Notes: generated from the letters alone by a model not told the origin. A stretch of DNA of 64,000 nt from Malaya genurostris (GCF_030247185.1 NC_080572.1:126048405-126112404); one strand, 5' to 3'. Shown: positions 36,255 through 48,710, numbered from the stretch's first letter. Program-made: numbers and translations.

Positions 36255-36800
36255 TTGCACTTATCCGATTTTTTGCATTCAGTCGTTCATGTTAAATATA
36301 CATCGTTATCAAGACGGCTTCCAATTAAAAAGTGCTTCGACAAAAAAATATAAGCGCAATCCTGGGCCAGTCCCACAGGTGAGTCGCAGAACAGTTGGGA
36401 AATAACAATTTTACCTAAGTTTGTTGTCACAGTGCAAGCGTCACGCGAAGCGTCATTTGATCGAAACAAACCTGTCCACCAGAGCGAACGCGATACGCAA
36501 AGCGATTCTATGCGATGTACTGCTAGCGCATCGCATTTATTCAGACAGGTTTGTTTTGATCCAATATAACATTGCTCACTAAAGGCGGTATGGCATAGTT
36601 TAAAGAGAGAGTTTTGTGAAAAGTAACGTTTGGCATCATTTTTGTATACGCATTGTACACCCATAAAAAATCGAACAATTTGCAAATGGATCACGACTTT
36701 CACAGGATTACTTCACACACTTTTGATTGAATGGCGATCTATTAAATAAACTGCATAGAATTTCTTTAGCGTTTTTTATCTTGCAAACTCAGGCACAACA
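36255..36800. other. Non-coding stretch
   Basis: A 138-codon minus-strand frame (36,287-36,703) shows no domain. A short inverted motif (AGGTTTGTT / AACAAACCT near 36,547 and 36,464) flanks a GCG-rich core; nothing further can be supported. Confidence 0.35.
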
Positions 36801-36804
36801 AGTG

Positions 36805-37857
36805 GTCATTACACCACCTAGTGGTGTAATGATGCCTTTCACATATTTAATACTGTGGTATTCTATTCAAAATGTTTCTCTTCAATTTTGAAAGGGATTG
36901 GTATCCAAAAATATGCAGTTATTTTTGGCACGACCAGAAAACCTCTCATTTGACCCTAAGATTGGGAATATTGGTTTTGAGTCCAGTTTAGAATTTTTTT
37001 ACGGTTTTTGTTTCGCCTGTTTAAGTGATGGTGTTCAATATTTTACACACTTTACCCTATAACTCCGGAACCGGAAGTCGGATCCAAATGAAATTCAGGA
37101 ATTCGGAATGGGACCGTTTCATTTGAATTTAAGTTTGTGGAAATCGGTCAAACCATCGCTGAGAAAAGTGCGTGAGATCTATTTTGGAATATATAACCAC
37201 TATTTCCGGTAGTTCCGGACCTGGAGACCGGGAACCAGGATAGCCGAAATCGGTTTGTTTAGTTGCCTACTGATAATGGCTACCAATTTGTGTAGTTTTA
37301 AGTGGCGGTATCAAATTTTTAACACTTTTTACCCTATAACTGCGGAACCGGAAGTCAGATCCGGATGAAATTTGGGTGTTTTATTTGGGACTATGAGAAC
37401 TTTCATTTGAATTCGAGATTGTAAAAATTGATCACGCCATCTCTGAGAAAAGTAAGGAAGTAGTTCGAAATAGGATTTTTTCACTAATCACCCTGTAATT
37501 CCTGAACCGGAAGTCGGATCAAAATACAATTCAGGAACTTTATATGGGACAATTATTGCTTTCATTTGACTCTAAGTTTGTGAGAATCGGTTCAGCAGTC
37601 TCTGAGAAAAGTTAGTGCACTAATTTTCATTTTTCAAATTCAGGAACTTTGTGTGAAATTACAAGACCTTTCATTTGAATCTAAGTTTATGAAAATCAGT
37701 TCAGCCATCTCCGAGAACAAATAGTGCAAAAAAATGTAACACAGACATACAGACACACACCCACACACGCACGCACGCACGGGCCTCAGTTCAAAAGTCG
37801 GTTTTCATAGTGATCGCATAACCTTTCTATATGAGAAAGGCAAAAAGTAAGTAAGTA
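36805..37857 (-). repeat. Dispersed degenerate repeat, type P (inverted)
   Basis: It starts with a perfect palindrome CATTACACCAC-CTA-GTGGTGTAATG and ends with CCTTTCTATATGAGAAAGGC. Inside are four or five ~150-bp subunits, each with variants of GGAACCGGAAGTCGGATCC, TTTCATTTGAATCTAAGTTT and a GAGAAAAGTG block. The CA-rich microsatellite at 37,740-37,780 sits at the same place as the GT-rich run in the forward copies. Confidence 0.8.
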
Positions 37858-38029
37858 AGGGAGCTGTCAGAAAAGCTGACTTTTGAACTTGTTCTTATAC
37901 TGAAAGCTTCATGTTTTTTTCCTGGGCTACTATGAATATAAAGGTTTATTGTTTCACCATTACAATAGGTTAATATAAACTCTAACAGTTAAAACATAGC
38001 TTTTTGCCTTTCTCATATACCTTACGATC

Positions 38030-38963
38030 AAAAAAGAACCGGAATTTTCATTTTAAAATTCCCGCGCCTGTCCAATCGGTAAACTTTTATTCTCTCAACG
38101 TTGGCAACACTTTTATACACATTCTGTCAAATTTTGACGCATATTGTACGATTAGTTTTTTTTTGGCGTCTATACAAAGAAGTTAAAAAATTTTCAGGTG
38201 GCGATTTTTATAATGGATGGAAATTTAGAACAACGTCCGTGCATCAAATTTTGTGTTGCAAATGGATTTAAGTGTTCCGAAACGTTGAAAGTGTTAGAAA
38301 AGGCCTTTGGTGAATCGTGTCTAGGGAAAACACAGGTTATACGAGTGGTATAAACGCTTCAAAGGTGATCGTACAAGCATGGATCATGATGAGATCCCTG
38401 GCCGCCCTACAACATCTGTTACTGAAGAAAACATTGAATCGGCGAAGCAAATCGTGTTGCAAAATCGTTCTGTACCGATTAGAGAGATTGCTGTGTTGTT
38501 GGGCATCTCTTATGGATCAGCCGAACACATTTTAACTGATGTTTTGAGTTTGAAACGCGTCGCTTCTCGGCTGGTGCCAAAAAAGCTGAATTTCATTAAA
38601 AAACAGCATCGTGTTGATGTGGCCAAAGAAATGATTTCCAACGCAGATAGTGACCCCCCATTCATCGAATGCATCATAACTGGTGATGAGGTGTGGATCT
38701 ATGAATATGACGTCGAAACCGCACAACAATCGACCGAATGGCGCTTCGAAGGCGAACCGTTGTTTTAAATTTTCATCCATTATAAAAATCGCCACACGAA
38801 AATTTTTCAACTTCTTTGTATAGACGCCAAACAAAAACTAATCGTACGATATGCGTCAAAATTTGACAGAATGTGTATAAAAGTGTTGCCAACGTTGAGA
38901 GAAAAAAAGTTTACCGATTGGACAAGCGCGGGAATTTTAAAATGAAAATTCCGGTTCTTTTTT
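38030..38963 (+). mobile_element. mariner-family element rearranged into a long-arm hairpin
   Basis: The left arm (38,030 to about 38,236) contains the terminus, the 5' untranslated region and the first codons of the transposase. The right arm (about 38,752-38,963) is a near-identical inverted copy of the same ~200 bp, including the start codon. Normal mariners have ~30-bp inverted repeats, so the 3' end of the element was replaced by an inverted copy of its 5' end. It lies next to copy C of the 1.9-kb repeat. Confidence 0.8.
38213..38768 (+). pseudogene. mariner transposase, N-terminal part, frameshifted and truncated
   Basis: The frame starts at 38,213 (MDGNLEQRPCIKFC), with a helix-turn-helix region up to GKTQ. 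A 1-nt insertion in the stretch expected to encode VYEWYKRF shifts the frame. The rest, from MDHDEIPGRPTTSVTEENIE through a second helix-turn-helix, continues to IITGDEVWIYEYD, the first catalytic Asp block of mariner. After TEWRFEGEPLF the sequence runs into the inverted arm, so the second and third catalytic Asp are absent and the protein is inactive. Confidence 0.8.
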
Positions 38964-38965
38964 AC

Positions 38966-40932
38966 CTTTTTTTTTATATATATAAAAAATAGGTATAGAA
39001 TTCGCTCAAACTTTAGAAACATTTTCCGAGGCCCGGAGGGCCGAATGACATATACCAATCGATTCAGCTCGACGAACTGAGCAAATGTTCGTGTGTGTGT
39101 GTGTGTCTATATGTATGTTGTCAACTAAGAGGTCGAGATCTCAGAGATGGCTGGACCGATTTTGATCAAACTAGTCGCAAGTGAAAGGTCTCCCCGTCAC
39201 CCAAAACGCTATTGAATGGTTTTGAGATCGGATGTTTACTTTTTGAGTTATACGAAGTTATATGTAAAAATTTTCAGTTTTTTGACAGTATCTGTCACAA
39301 TTGACCTTGAAAACAGAATATGTTTTCAGACTTAGATTCCGCACGGTAATACCTATCCAACAAGCCATAGATTGTTAAAATTCGTTCATTTTTAACGGAG
39401 ATATCGAAATTTTTCTGTAAGCGACTTTTCCCCGTATTCCAGCAGTGGGAGTTTTGAGCGCTGTATGACAAAGAAATGCTTGGGAGCAACGGAAAACACG
39501 ATTTTTTATACTGTTACATACAATTGTTTCTAAGTACCAAAAAGACTTTGTACAGTATCCTTTTTCATGACATTTAGCCTCGGACCGATTTTAGCACGGC
39601 TCGTTTTTGGCAACATAATCGTTCGAATATGACATATATAAACCAGATGATGGCAGAATTTTTTTTAATTATATTGTTTTAAACTACTTACAGCAACAAA
39701 GCTGGAAGAATATAACAACCATATACCATTCGAATCAGTTCGTCGAGATCAGCAAATGCGTGTGTGACAAATAATTTCACTCAATTTTCTCGGAAATTTC
39801 TTTTCTACAAATTCAGATTCATACGAAAAGTCGTATGCTCCCAATCAAAGTTCCTGCATTATGTTTGGTTCCGACCTCTGGTTCCGGAACTAAAGGATGA
39901 TATGTGAAACGAAATCAAAATTGTGTAACTCATCCTTCTCGTAGATGGCTGAACCGATCTAAGATTCAAATGAAATCTAAGATTCAAATGAAAAGTTTCA
40001 AGATTCTATAAAACATCTTGCTTTTCAGTCAGATCCAACTTCCGATTTCGGGGATGCAGGGTGATTGGTATAAAAATGTCTATTCCACATAAATGATTCA
40101 GGTTTATCGGGTTAGCAGATTTGGATAGTCGATAAAAAAATAACTTTTTTCAGTTTTAGTGGTATTCAGTTGTCGATTCAGAAGGCACCTAAAAATTTAA
40201 TTCATGCTATGATTTCTCAAAGATGTCTTCACTGATTTTCAAATATTTTGAAACAAATGTAAACTATACAGCTGCTCAGGTGAACTTATCTGACTTCGGC
40301 CATACCGATTTTAGAATTCCGGTTCCAGAATAAAATCGTTTCTCAAAGCTCAATCGTTTTCTCAAAAAAGCCTAATCATATTTCAGAAACAAAAATTCAA
40401 ATTAAAACAAACTTATATACAAAATTAATTAATTTTATACATACATACAAAATTAATTAGTTTTATCCAATTATGGCTTCCGGTTCTCGAATTACATGAT
40501 GATTAAAATTACATGAATTTTTAAAATTCAAACCGATATAGAAGATGACAATCCCGAAAAGCTTCAAAGTTGGACTCAAAACTGTTGTAATTTATTCGTC
40601 ATATGGCCATACGAATCGGTTTGGGTTATGCTGGTTCCTGAATACCGGCTCTGGAAGTACCTTAAATTACCGTAAACTCTAAAGTGGAACTTACATATCA
40701 TTGCATTTTTAATCGATTATCACACATCTAAATTCAAATTCGATCCGATTTGCAGTTTCGACATTTTAGAGTAATGAGTGATGAAAATCTCAAATTGTCG
40801 CTTAAAACGACGGTCATTAAAATTATGTCATTAAAACTTAAACACCGAAGAATATTTATGCAAAAAACACATGCGGATTGATAAAAAAAAGATATCATCT
40901 CACTGCTAGGTGGATTAAACACGTTTTTATCA
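38966..40932 (-). repeat. 1.9-kb dispersed repeat, copy C (inverted)
   Basis: It is the reverse complement of copies A and B, ending TAGGTGGATTAAACACGTTT. Similarity runs through the CGGAGGGCCGAATGACATAT, TGACAGTATCTGTCACAATT and GAATACCGGCTCTGGAAGTA blocks. Confidence 0.85.
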
Positions 40933-41115
40933 TAAAGTAGAAAGGCTATACAATCACTGCAAAAACTGACTTTTGAAACGAGACCTGGAAATCTTCAAAA
41001 CTATTTTCTAAACTTTTTAAAATTGTAGTATTTCGGGGAATTTCTGCTGTAATATACAGGAGAAAATGAAAATGAGAAAGGCATTATTACACCAATAGGT
41101 GGGTTAAAACAGGTT
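40933..41115. repeat. Fragments of dispersed repeat type P
   Basis: Contains AGAAAGGCTATACAATCACT, ACTTTTGAAACGAGACCTGG and the end motif GAGAAAGGCATTATTACACC followed by AGGTGGGTTAAAACAGG. A near-identical end motif occurs at 48,750-48,790. Confidence 0.65.
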
Positions 41116-42842
41116 TTTATTATCAACGATGCTGAACAGTAACGGCAATAGTAGTTAGCAATAGATAAACAAGATGCCATAATAATGTGCAGCTTTTTGT
41201 AAAAGTACTGGACGGAGTCGGAAATAGTCAAACTCAACTTAAAATAAGACTACCTTATTTCAACAGATTCACATTGTCATGCAGATACTTGCATGCGGGT
41301 CGAATTCCAACTAGCTGAATGCAGTTTGGCTCGGGTATACGGCCGTAGAAGTTTAATCTAAAATGTAAATGAAAATGACATTTCAATTTGCTTTACTCAA
41401 AGTATTTGTCTTTTTCGTTTATGTCTCCTACCATAGAACGAAGTTTGTCTCCTACCATAGAACGAATCAAACGCGACTATCAACCCAGTCAGCAGTTGAT
41501 TTTAGACGTTTGGATATTAGTGTGTCTATGCCAATAATATTTCCTCTTTTCGTAGCTGGGTGAAGCCTCTTTTTCACTTTTGGAACTAACTTCTGTTCTA
41601 ACTAAATTCGGCATGGTGAAGAGTTCACTCTTGAATCAGTGCACAGCGATTTTCGTAGCTTAGCAATTGAACACGATTTGGCCAAGGGAGTTGTCGTAGC
41701 GCAAGCCAAATGATACATTTTCTTGTTCGATCTGATCGATGTTAACGTTATTCCAGCGTATTTGAAAATTTGTTAGCTAAATTAGGTAAAGACTCTCTGT
41801 CTCCGTACAATATAAGTGTTGAAAGTAGAGATAACTCTACGTCTGATTAGCGGGTTATGTTGAGTGGCGTGGAAGTTCAACGTGAACTGCTATGCACTGA
41901 TGAGTCGAAGACGAAACGTAAAAATAATTGAACCAGTCATGTGCGCTTAGTACAAACCGGTTCCCTGCAACCAATCCAATTTACATCCATTAGAACTTAG
42001 CTAAGCTGAAGCAGATCGCCTGTATTTACACTCTGTGAATGACCAAGTTACTGAAAATGCACAATGAACTGAAAAAACTATGCTTGAGAGAAGCAGGTCA
42101 TTTTCACTGTATATACCCACTCAATCAAAACTTTCCATTTAGTGATCAATAACGACGCCGGCCACGACTAAAGAAAGAAAAATCAATGTTAGTCAGCTAC
42201 TTGTTGTTTCTAGAGATCCCAGGCACCTCTGCATCTCCACGAAGCATCTGGAAAAAAATGTATCAGTAAGGATAGGAGAAGATTTGAATATGCCTTGGAC
42301 GACTCAATGCACTGCACTGGTGCACTCAATGTTAATAAAATGTTTCTTTTACGTCTAACTAATCCAAATAAAATCAAACCTGGTAACAAAAGTTCAAGAT
42401 ATTCTCGAATTTTTAACAGGTTGCTCTATGTGTTCGTTCGGAGTAACAATGAGTAGATTTATTGGTTACGCGGAAACGGAATCCGGATACCGATATTACC
42501 GAATTTAGTTTGTTTGACCATTAACAATTTGAATTAACACTACATTTTGCCTAAAAATCAAAAGTACATCGACTTTCAGAAAACAATACATTTTGCAGTA
42601 CGCAATAGTAAATAGTGAATAAAAACAAGACCGAATAATTACTATATTATAGTGTTTTTTTCCATAATCTCAATAGTTTTTCTTTTTATTTCCCTTTTTC
42701 GAGGATTTTTTTAGTACAATAAAAACTAAAATAAATGCACGAATTCATTCTCAAACATTTTTTTGTATAAAAACTCACTTATTTTTTCGAGGATCGGATA
42801 TTTTTGACAAGGATTTTGATTCAGTGTACTTTTTCTTTTAGG
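41115..42842. other. Non-coding stretch
   Basis: A 22-bp direct duplication (GTCTCCTACCATAGAACGAA) lies at about 41,424-41,466. The short frame over it has no domain, and no gene is seen in the rest. Confidence 0.4.
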
Positions 42843-42844
42843 TA

Positions 42845-44462
42845 CACTCAGAAAAATATTACAGTAACAGCAACCTGTTCCTCATAGTCATTTCAACTAT
42901 GCACTCAAATAATAGCAACGACCATGATATCAGATTATTTGCCATCTGTATTGTAACAAGCACTAGAACAAAAAATCTTCTTCTTGACTATACTATTTGT
43001 CTTTATGACTTTTCTGGTGTGGTAATTCTGACAATCATTAAAATAAGGACGAAAAAGTCCCAATGACAACTACAAGTAAGGTGAAATTGAACTTTCGGTC
43101 ATTATAAAGTTGAGAAGTGATATAGTTATGACTACCATGTGAGTAAGTTCTTCTTCAGAATATAAAAATGTTACCATGAATAAACATTTAGTTGGATAGA
43201 GATTATCAAGTTTGAAAGCACTATACATATTGTTCATATCAACATAATTTATGTAGAAAGAACATCGTCGTATGGTGTTTTTCAACCGACTATGTATTTT
43301 CTTAGTGCGACTATACAAATTGTCAATCAACACGTCTGCTTTTTTTAGTGTCACATAAAATTTCATTACAGCGGCCGATTTCATATTCCAACGACGAAAT
43401 TGCGATATCTTGTATAAGTGTTTTATTTTGTAATAGTACCCAGTTTTACTTCAGCATTGGTATTGCAGGTGAGTAAATTTCATAAGAAATAATGATTAAG
43501 GAAAGATTGTTACAGAATGCTACAAAACATGGAGAACTCGATTCGGAACATGTTAAACATTTGGCACATGTCGTATTCGCCAATATCGAATATCTCTAGC
43601 GGATATGAAAGCTTTTTTTGAAATATCCAAAAAAAATTTTAATGTGTTTTCCGTTAAGTTTCTGTGTATTTTACTCCTATTAGTAATTTTGATATAACAA
43701 TTTCTCTACACTTTTATAGGAACAATATTATTCCCCAAGAAAATTCGCTGATAAAAAAAACCTTTCTGGTTTAAGAGAGCAACGAGTTGGTGATTTTGAA
43801 TGTCTACGAGCGATCAAAAAATAAACTCTTGCGCTAACAAGTGAAGGTCAATTTATCATCATAAAATAGTTGAAAGTAACGAATATTCGAAATCAAAATC
43901 AATTACTAGAAGTCGCTTGTTTCATTGCGGAAAAAAATATCTCTAAATCAGGTTTTTCATCAGGCTGAAGAAGCACTATGAATATTTTTTTTAAATGATA
44001 ATGATAATGTTTATACATAATGTTAAATTAATGTATGAATGTTGAAGAAAATATAGCAGGTTTTAATGTATTCTTGTTATTCTTGCATCGAAATTCTAAT
44101 TAATATAACTTTTGAACGTTTTCGCATGCTCGAATGATCTTCACCATTGTCAAATTAACCATAATTCCGTGTTTCGGAAGAACCAGAAGTGAAATGTTAA
44201 AAATACCATGGCACTAGATGAAATAATAAGTACAATGTAAAAATAAGTGCTATCATGGTTATGCTAAACATTTCAATTGTAGTAGTTATTCATACGTTAT
44301 ACAGTACAACATTACTATTCTAGAGCCAAAGCCATTCATAGTAAAAGTGAGCTTGCATATTGTTAACATCATCTTATTTTATTGTGTGCTGAAAACCACT
44401 ATACTCGTATGGTTAATCTAACCTCCCATATGGTAGCTGTTACCATCTTATTTTTCTGAGTG
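42845..44462. mobile_element. TA-flanked TIR element, copy 1 of a family with variable core
   Basis: Ends CACTCAGAAAAATATTACAG and, on the other strand, CACTCAGAAAAATAAGATGG; TA flanks both (42,843-42,844 and 44,463-44,464). The left ~600 bp and right ~400 bp match the element at 62,507-63,888 at many long blocks. Copy 1 lacks the core of copy 2 after the shared GCAGGTGAGTAA. No transposase motif is visible; the 104-codon minus-strand frame at 43,070-43,384 lies in the shared arm and is not maintained in copy 2. Confidence 0.75.
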
Positions 44463-44550
44463 TAGTGACAATTTTCTTTTCATTTAAATCAACGAAATTT
44501 AGTGAAGTAATTGGTACGCGCTCTGAACTTGAATGAATAATGATAAAAGT

Positions 44551-44746
44551 GCCCGAGCAGGCAATGCATAACGGCGTTGGTCTTACAAGCCAGTTGTCGC
44601 ATGTTCGGGTTCCGACATGGAAAGGTTCTTAGTGTCAATACTATCGTAGTACTAGCCATGCAATGATTCTGTGCGCTAAGAATCGGTTGCGAAGTCTTTT
44701 GAAACAGAAAGGCCAAATTCCACAAAATGGATGTAATGCCAGGACT
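44551..44746 (+). mobile_element. tRNA-derived SINE, hairpin-bearing family (copy 2)
   Basis: Matches 16,767-16,970 from GGTCTTACAAGCCAGTTGTC through GAAACAGAAAGGCCAAATTC to the tail TGTAATGCCARGACT. The inverted repeat is slightly decayed here (TTCTTAG/CTAAGAA kept, outer and inner pairs changed). Confidence 0.65.
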
Positions 44747-45932
44747 CTGCTTTACGATAAAAAGAAGGGAAAGAGACAAATCAATTTATTGTTTGCATGT
44801 ATTTATATTTGTTACGTGTTGTCACTGTTCTTTCTGACATATGGTATTGCGTCAAATCGAAATTTATTGCGTTAAGAAATTAAAATTCTGTATAAAGTTT
44901 TTGATATGAAAAATACAGTACATTTAATGGAAAAATACAGTACAAATCAAAATGCAGTACATTTTAGGGTAAAAATCAGTACGCAGAATTTGGGTCAAAA
45001 ATACAGTACAATACTGTAAAATACAGTACGGGTACGAGCGTTACGCGCTTGAAGGTTTTCAAATTTTAACATTTATCGCACGGAAAACAAGTCCACAAAA
45101 AACCGCAAAACGAGTCTACATAAAAATCGGCAGTAGCCGAGAAGATTTTAAGATCTTTTATTTGCATGTATGTTTGAAACAATTGGCATATCCTCTGCTA
45201 AGAAATCGATGTATCTTAGGCACTCGAAACCAAAAAAACGAAGACCGGAGACCGCTATACCCAGAAAAATAGTCTGGCCAATCAACTATTAAGAACAGCA
45301 AAGAGCAAGAGATTTTAGTTTAGTTTTGGAGATTTTACGTATTTTATTATGTCGGTTAGAAATTATCACTTTATCACTCACCCGTCGCTTCGTATCTCAA
45401 ACAGGTTTCAATGAAAGTCTATGCAACCTAAAATCTGTTCGAGCTTAATTTCGGATTCAATCAGTATAGTCATCTCTGTGCAATCGATGCGAATTCTAGG
45501 ATGTTTTGATCATCACTTCTAGTTTTTCTGGATGTGAAAACTAAAATCCTGAAATCACTACTCGAATACGGACAAAATTGTAAAGCAATCTATGGACCCA
45601 CAAGACCTTTCAATTGGCCATTGTTTAAAACGCTACAGTCATCACCGATAAAACTAACCTACTATGATCAATAACGTTGACTCCAGTAATCGGTTCCTCA
45701 TTATTTAAGACAACATTTTGCGTTACACCCACGGAAGGCCGCTCCAGTCGATGATCAACATGGAGGCCACCCGTCGGGTCTTCGTAGCCTGTTTTTTTTT
45801 TCTCCCGGACCAGAACAGAAGGATGTCATCTGGATAATCTCCTTGCCACGTCATTTGGATAATCTCCTTGTAAAATCTAAATCTATCACCAACTGGAGGC
45901 TGTATCCCCTAGAGTGGCGGTGAACAGCATAC
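44747..45932. other. Non-coding stretch with a short tandem motif
   Basis: At 44,905-45,035 the motif ACAGTAC, mostly within AAAATACAGTACA, recurs six to seven times at 15-35-bp spacing. At 45,818-45,875 a TTGGATAATCTCCTTG unit is duplicated. I see no gene. Confidence 0.45.
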
Positions 45933-46458
45933 CAAAGATAAACTCAAGATAACAATGTACCATACGAGTCATTAAAAAATTTTGGGTCAGTAATCGTGAA
46001 CCAGTTGGTTCAGTAATAATGTAATGTTATTGACCCTCCGTTGATAAACGTCGACTAGTTCCGATAAAATGCCATGGAAACAATACAAGTTACAAAGGAA
46101 GCAAACATATGTTTACATTCAGCACATAATTATTTCTTGCCACAACTGATTTTAATGCTTCATGGGAAGAGCCAAAAACAAACTAAATAAGTTCTAGGCA
46201 ATGGTTCTAAGTAGTTTTTACATTCTTATTGTTAGAATCACTGGATATATGACAAAATTGCTCAATATCGTTCTTACTGTAACTTAACTTTTTTCCAAAC
46301 ATAAAAAATCATTGCCATAGTTACGACGCATCTAGCGATCAGACGCTTGTTGTTTTGCTTCAAAAGACTGAAACTGACAGTGAACCGAGCTCATCGAGGG
46401 GTCCTATTCAAATGATACATAAGAAATCGCAGACTACTCCATCTTGAGTTTATCTTTG
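45933..46458. mobile_element. MITE with 7-bp TSD, P-superfamily-like (copy 1)
   Basis: Terminal inverted repeats CAAAGATAAACTCAAGAT; perfect 7-bp duplication AGCATAC at 45,926-45,932 and 46,459-46,465. The copy at 57,458-57,976 is similar throughout and has its own 7-bp TSD. A 7-bp target duplication with CA-starting ends is typical of 1360/Galileo-type members of the P superfamily. There is no coding capacity. Confidence 0.85.
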
Positions 46459-46693
46459 AGCATACGATAACCAAATACAACAATATAAGAATCCAAGAAA
46501 TTATTCTAGTCTCAAGTGCTGATCAGAAATGCCCTCGGAATCTAAGACTTAAGGCAGAATGTTTTATTAAATATATTGCTGAATTTAAAAAAAATGCATT
46601 ACAGTAATGTTTGATTATCCCTGTTCATTTGGCATGTCCGATTTTCACAGTATGCTTCCGTGTCCGCAAAACAGCCTAATTTTAAATACATTT

Positions 46694-46886
46694 CACCCAA
46701 TTTTGGGGTTCCGTTCAATAACCTAATTTTAGATAAAGTGGCTCTAGGTAGTTTCCGTAAGGCACGTGCAAAAAATACTTAAAGATGAGTTATTTTTACT
46801 CTACAGTTGAGTCGTATTAACTCAATTACAGGTTGATACGGTTTACTTAAATTTAGATTATTGAACAAAACTCTCGCTGTTGGGTG
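46694..46886. mobile_element. Small MITE with CACCCAA ends
   Basis: Left arm CACCCAATTTTGGGG then GTTCAATAACCTAATTTTAG; right arm, on the other strand, CACCCAACAGCG then GTTCAATAATCTAAATTTAA. The left-arm block recurs at 62,464-62,504, where a TIR element has inserted. Size is about 193 bp. Confidence 0.6.
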
Positions 46887-46889
46887 GTT

Positions 46890-48540
46890 TTGTTTTTTTT
46901 TATTTTGACAACAATTGAAGGAGTGAACGAAAGTAAAGATTCAAAAAAATTCATAATAAGGTAAAAAAAAAGTCAAATAATAGGTAGTTTTCATTTTCCG
47001 TACATCAACCAAAACTAAAACCACAGATAACAGACCTTTTTTCCATGTCCAATCACACGAAAATTTGATCGGAATAAAACAAAAAACAAGCTTGTCATTT
47101 TAACCAACAGCTAAACAAAAATCTAGTGTGAAGTGAATGTTGTACCCAAAATTGTGTCTCATGGTGACATCTGCAAGTGTTCGCCATGCAGAATGAGCAA
47201 ATTCTACACACAGTTCATATGTGAGCCTGCATATATGTTTCGTGTGCTAAGACTGATTCGGCTATTCAAACTCAAAGCAAATAATGAGATCTTAAATTAA
47301 AACCTCACGATTTTCAATATTAAGATCACCCTAGAAATTGTACGGACTTTAAAAAACTCTCAACAATATATGTGTAAGACACTTTTCTTCGTTTCGTCAA
47401 AAAGCAATCACGTCACGTGGCTCCCGGGTGCCTGAAAGTTGTTTGCTCGTACTTCCCCAAGCACAACGTGTAAAGCAGTGAATGATTCGAGGATATCACG
47501 TATGGGAGAAAATTCCTGTGGCATACAAAATGCTGCATCATTTTGAAATCGGAAAGAACACAGAAAGGATTGACAAAAAATAATTTACATATAGATGTGC
47601 ATCGAACAATTTTGAAGGAAAAGTGAACTCCTGAATCCATGCGAAATTCATTGGAGCTTTTCACTAAAAAAATGACAACGTCACAATCTTTTGAACTTTT
47701 CGAAAACGTTCACTACTTTACATTGCAATTACAGTGGAATAATGTTCATTACTTCGTATTACCTATTCAATACTACCCAAGTACGGTGTAAATGTAAATG
47801 TAATAGATATTCAGTAATGTGATGCATTTAAATTTATTTGATTAGATGATTGATTGTAAACTCATCATGGCTAAATCACTTAGGTGCATGAGACACTGGT
47901 TGATATCGCAATTTAATTTTTCTTGGAGATGGCTGAACCGATTTCCACGAACATAGCTATAAATAATAGTTCTCAACCTCTTTTAGAAGAGTTCTGAATT
48001 CTACCGACTTACAGGTTGATCAGTATAAAAAATCCAAAATCATGTATATTTTGTTCAGAAAGGGCCATGCAAAGAGCAGCAATCTATTTTAAATTTCTCT
48101 AAATAATGAATCATGTTCGCAAATGACCATATAATCTAACTTAAGTTAAAGCAGTGTTCAGTATTCGGTTCCGGAAGTACCGGAAAGACGGTTTTAAAAC
48201 TTCTAAATAGAACTCACATCGATTTCTTAGAGACAGCTTGATCAATTTCCGCAAACTTATATATTCAATAAATTTCAAGCCGTCGTTTAGAGCGACAATG
48301 CAAAACCGTTAGTCATGTTAGTCGATGGTCATACTATATCGATTCCCGGATTCCGTTTCCTGAAGTACCTTCCTGAAATTGTGAAACTCTTCGTTTTCTC
48401 ATAGATGGCCTAACCGAACTGTTTTAATTTGTAGGTAACACTAGTTGTTGTCCAAACAAACTTTCTTGTTTTCTTCCTAGAATAAAAAAACAGTATTTTG
48501 AACGATTTATTAATTTTGGTTTGACGTAAAGCCGCCATGA
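46890..48540. other. Non-coding stretch, partly dispersed-repeat relics
   Basis: From about 47,920 to 48,420 there are type P-like blocks (GAGATGGCTGAACCGATTTC, TTCGGTTCCGGAAGTACCGG). The remainder shows no gene. Confidence 0.45.
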
Positions 48541-48544
48541 CTAA

Positions 48545-48710
48545 GCTCAGTTTTTGCAATGACTGAGCGGAAATATATATTGGAGAAGCCAAGTGAAAGA
48601 AAAACTAACAGAAAAGATGAATTTTTGGAAAAAGATACGCTCAGAGACAGGACTTGAACCTGCGTTCTTATGCATTCCGTGCATACGCGCCACCATTTCG
48701 CCACTCTGAT
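48545..48710 (-). mobile_element. tRNA-derived SINE with cloverleaf head (copy 2)
   Basis: The reverse complement of 36,085-36,250 with very few differences. The tRNA-like head occupies 48,640-48,710 and the ~95-bp body follows to GCAAAAACTGAGC. Confidence 0.85.

Noticed and set aside
36287..36703. 138-codon minus-strand frame
   Set aside because: No recognisable domain and no supporting splice or neighbour evidence.
37060..37740. CRISPR-like regularly spaced repeats
   Set aside because: The ~150-bp subunits are diverged tandem copies inside a dispersed eukaryotic repeat, without short identical repeats and unique spacers, and the genome is animal.
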